From assembly GCF_003205205.1 (NCBI RefSeq), contig NZ_QJRL01000022.1, positions 1-64,000 on the forward strand: a stretch of 64,000 bases of DNA. The letters are read 5' to 3'. The notes beneath the pieces are model-generated. The model ran no database searches. It saw nothing but the letters and a program-made list of their open reading frames with translations, and had not been told where the DNA came from. The translations under genes were made by a program, and so were the position numbers. This document shows positions 62,430 through 64,000 of the stretch, in pieces. How positions within the stretch are numbered: position 1 is the first letter of the stretch; each line of letters opens with the position of its first letter. This stretch comes from Pseudomonas sp. LB-090624. Lineage in GTDB: Bacteria; Pseudomonadota; Gammaproteobacteria; Pseudomonadales; Pseudomonadaceae.

Positions 62430-62969
62430 TCAGTCGATTTTGAGTTCTTTCTTCACCAACTCCAGCAGCTTGCCCAGGTCCACCGGCTTGAGCAGGAAAT
62501 CCACCACCCCCAGATGCATCACATCCACGGCCTCTTTCACATCAGTGTCGCCCGACACCACGATGATCGATAACGCCGCCCTTTCCGATTCGCGAATCCA
62601 ACGAATCAGGTCAAGACCGTCCACCGGCTGCATGCGCAAGTCCGTGATCATCAACCCGATGCGTTGCTGATAATGCAGGTACAACCTGGCCTCCTCGGCA
62701 CCGTCCGCACCCACGCAATCGATCCCCCGGCTTTTCAGGTAAAGGATCAACGCCTCACGGTTGACCGCGTTGTCATCCACCACCAGCACCAGTGGCTTGG
62801 GTGCCACAGGCGCACTGACCACGGCCAACGCCTCGCGCTCGGCATCGCTCAGTATGTCGGTTTGCTCAGGCATGCTCATCTCGTCAAAAAAATTCCGCTT
62901 CAGCCTTAGGACCACATTACTCGCGTAACCCGTTTCGCCTTTCGTCGGGTCTTTGACAGAGGCGCTCAT
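62430..62969 (-). CDS. Single-domain response regulator
   Basis: This roughly 179-residue protein has a receiver domain in its carboxy-terminal 125 residues: acidic pair in LVLVVDDNAVNRE, phosphoacceptor aspartate in LMITDLRMQPVDG, the serine of IIVVSGDTD and lysine in FLLKPVDLG. There is no output domain, so it probably acts by protein contact. The amino-terminal 50 residues are not conserved-looking, and a start at MSMPEQTD (62879) is a serious alternative. It is convergent with glcB and divergent from the CBS-domain gene, with which it may function. Confidence 0.82.
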   Translation of the reverse strand: MSASVKDPTKGETGYASNVVLRLKRNFFDEMSMPEQTDILSDAEREALAVVSAPVAPKPLVLVVDDNAVNREALILYLKSRGIDCVGADGAEEARLYLHYQQRIGLMITDLRMQPVDGLDLIRWIRESERAALSIIVVSGDTDVKEAVDVMHLGVVDFLLKPVDLGKLLELVKKELKID

Positions 62970-63039
62970 AGACTTACGTCCAATGGGCACCACTTCGCTG
63001 CAAGCCGACCATGGAGGCAGAGAACAACATGGCCGGTAC

Positions 63040-63059
63040 CTATATATAGATATATATAG
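63040..63059. promoter_or_regulatory. AT-only palindrome upstream of the CBS-domain gene
   Basis: CTATATATA-GA-TATATATAG is a near-perfect dyad of almost pure AT in GC-rich DNA, 26 bases before the CBS gene ATG and about 70 before the response-regulator start. It can supply a -10 element in either direction. Confidence 0.45.
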
Positions 63060-63085
63060 TTCGGCATAGCGATACGGTCAGTTTC

Positions 63086-64000
63086 ATGAGCAAAAATGAC
63101 GCCTACAGCCAGGCAGGCAGGACGGCAGTGCTGCAGAACATCCAGGGCACGCTGCAGTTTCTGCAGCGCTTTCCGCCGTTCAACCAAATGGAACACAGCC
63201 ACCTTGCCTACCTGGTCGAGCAGTGCCAGCTGCGCTTCTATGCTTGCGGCGAAAGCATCGTCAAGCCCGCCGACGGCCCGGTCGAGCACTTCTACATCGT
63301 CAAGCAAGGGCGGGTGGTTGGCGAGCGCCAGCACCTGGTCAAACCTGGGGTCGAGACCACCTTCGAAATCACCAGCGGTGAATGCTTCCCGCTGGCCGCG
63401 CTGTTGGGCGAGCGAGCAACCCGCACTGAGCATCTGGCCGGGGAAGACACCTTTTGCCTGCAACTGAACAAGGCGGCATTCATCCGCGTGTTCTCGATGT
63501 CGGAAGTGTTTCGGGATTTTGCCCTGCGTGGGGTCAGCAGCCTCCTTGACCAAGTCAACCAGCAAGTGCGCCAGCGTGCGGTAGAAACCCTTGGCACCCA
63601 GTATTCGCTGAACACACCGCTGGGTGAACTGGCCATGCGTCACCCGGTAGTGTGCAGCACCGATACGCCATTGCGCGAAGCCGTGCGGCTGATGCACGAG
63701 CAACAGGTCGGCAGCATCGTGGTAGTCGACCCGCAGCGCTACCCCATCGGCATTTTCACCCTGCGTGACCTTCGCCAGGTGGTGGCTGCGGCCGATGCCG
63801 ACCTCGGCGCGCCGATCGAACGGCACATGACTGCCAAACCGTTCTATCTCAGCCCACAGGCCAGCGCCTTCGATGCCGCCATGGCCATGACCGAGAGGCA
63901 TATCGCCCACGTGTGCCTGGTGGATAACCACCGCCTGTGCGGGGTGGTTTCCGAGCGCGACCTGTTCTCCCTGCAACGGGTCGACCTGGTGCACCTGGCG
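63086..64000 (+). CDS. cNMP-binding/CBS-domain signalling protein, 3' end outside the window
   Basis: The open frame runs from ATG at 63086 to the window end (305 codons seen, no stop). Residues 20-140 form a cyclic-nucleotide-binding-like domain (EHFYIVKQGRVVGE, then TSGECFPLAALLGERATRTE). Two CBS motifs follow, near residues 180-245 (MRHPVVCSTDTPLREAVRLM) and 250-305 (MTAKPFYLSPQASAFDAAMA). Family members continue with a DUF294 nucleotidyltransferase-like domain, which would lie beyond the window. A signalling role is inferred from domains only. Confidence 0.85.
   Translation, partial: MSKNDAYSQAGRTAVLQNIQGTLQFLQRFPPFNQMEHSHLAYLVEQCQLRFYACGESIVKPADGPVEHFYIVKQGRVVGERQHLVKPGVETTFEITSGECFPLAALLGERATRTEHLAGEDTFCLQLNKAAFIRVFSMSEVFRDFALRGVSSLLDQVNQQVRQRAVETLGTQYSLNTPLGELAMRHPVVCSTDTPLREAVRLMHEQQVGSIVVVDPQRYPIGIFTLRDLRQVVAAADADLGAPIERHMTAKPFYLSPQASAFDAAMAMTERHIAHVCLVDNHRLCGVVSERDLFSLQRVDLVHLA

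Overview
The window is a stretch of Pseudomonas chromosome, almost certainly from the P. putida group. The evidence is GC-rich codon use, the P. putida type of REP element, and a gene order I recognise from that group: apaG-apaH-glpE, prkA-yeaH-spoVR, the rpsU-dnaG-rpoD macromolecular synthesis block, davBA, pqqFABCDE, bioBFHCD and glcB. The assignment rests on recognition, not on a database search.

Layout. 1-6.9 kb: apaG/apaH/glpE, then the stress module prkA-yeaH-ycgB behind a structured leader. 6.9-10.6 kb: cca, folK/folB, plsY and tsaD. 10.7-15.3 kb: rpsU, dnaG and rpoD, ending in a strong terminator. 15.4-19.2 kb: a 1,247-residue membrane sensor with GGDEF and EAL domains. 19,205-19,281: a CAT-anticodon tRNA gene.

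19.2-29.75 kb: a roughly 10.5 kb AT-richer element integrated into that tRNA, bounded by a 46-bp direct repeat. It carries a tyrosine integrase, an AlpA-like regulator, a winged-helix replication-like protein, a TraK-like oriT-binding protein beside an RP4-like inverted repeat, about 0.95 kb without a convincing gene, and a cargo block. The cargo is a two-gene signalling pair (one protein with two complete GHKL ATPase domains plus a receiver-domain partner) next to a cytosine-5 methyltransferase, a Mrr-type endonuclease and a Vsr nickase. No relaxase or conjugation gene is present, so it looks like a mobilizable or satellite defence island. The GHKL/receiver pair is the best candidate for an undescribed system.

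29.9-44.6 kb: an acetyltransferase, an Lrp-type regulator and a 217-nt near-palindrome; then lysine catabolism (davB, davA), PQQ synthesis (pqqF, pqqA-E and an S9 peptidase), a Pmp3-family membrane protein and a divergent aminotransferase/LysR pair. 44.8-50.6 kb: two paralogous FadE-type acyl-CoA dehydrogenases flanking a diguanylate cyclase, with a PsrA-like operator upstream of one. 50.8-55.4 kb: the biotin operon bioBFHCD, whose promoter carries a BirA-like operator. 55.3-64 kb: comF, a ModE-like regulator, srkA, rarD, a GcvR-like ACT protein, glcB, a response regulator, and the start of a cNMP/CBS-domain protein cut by the window end.
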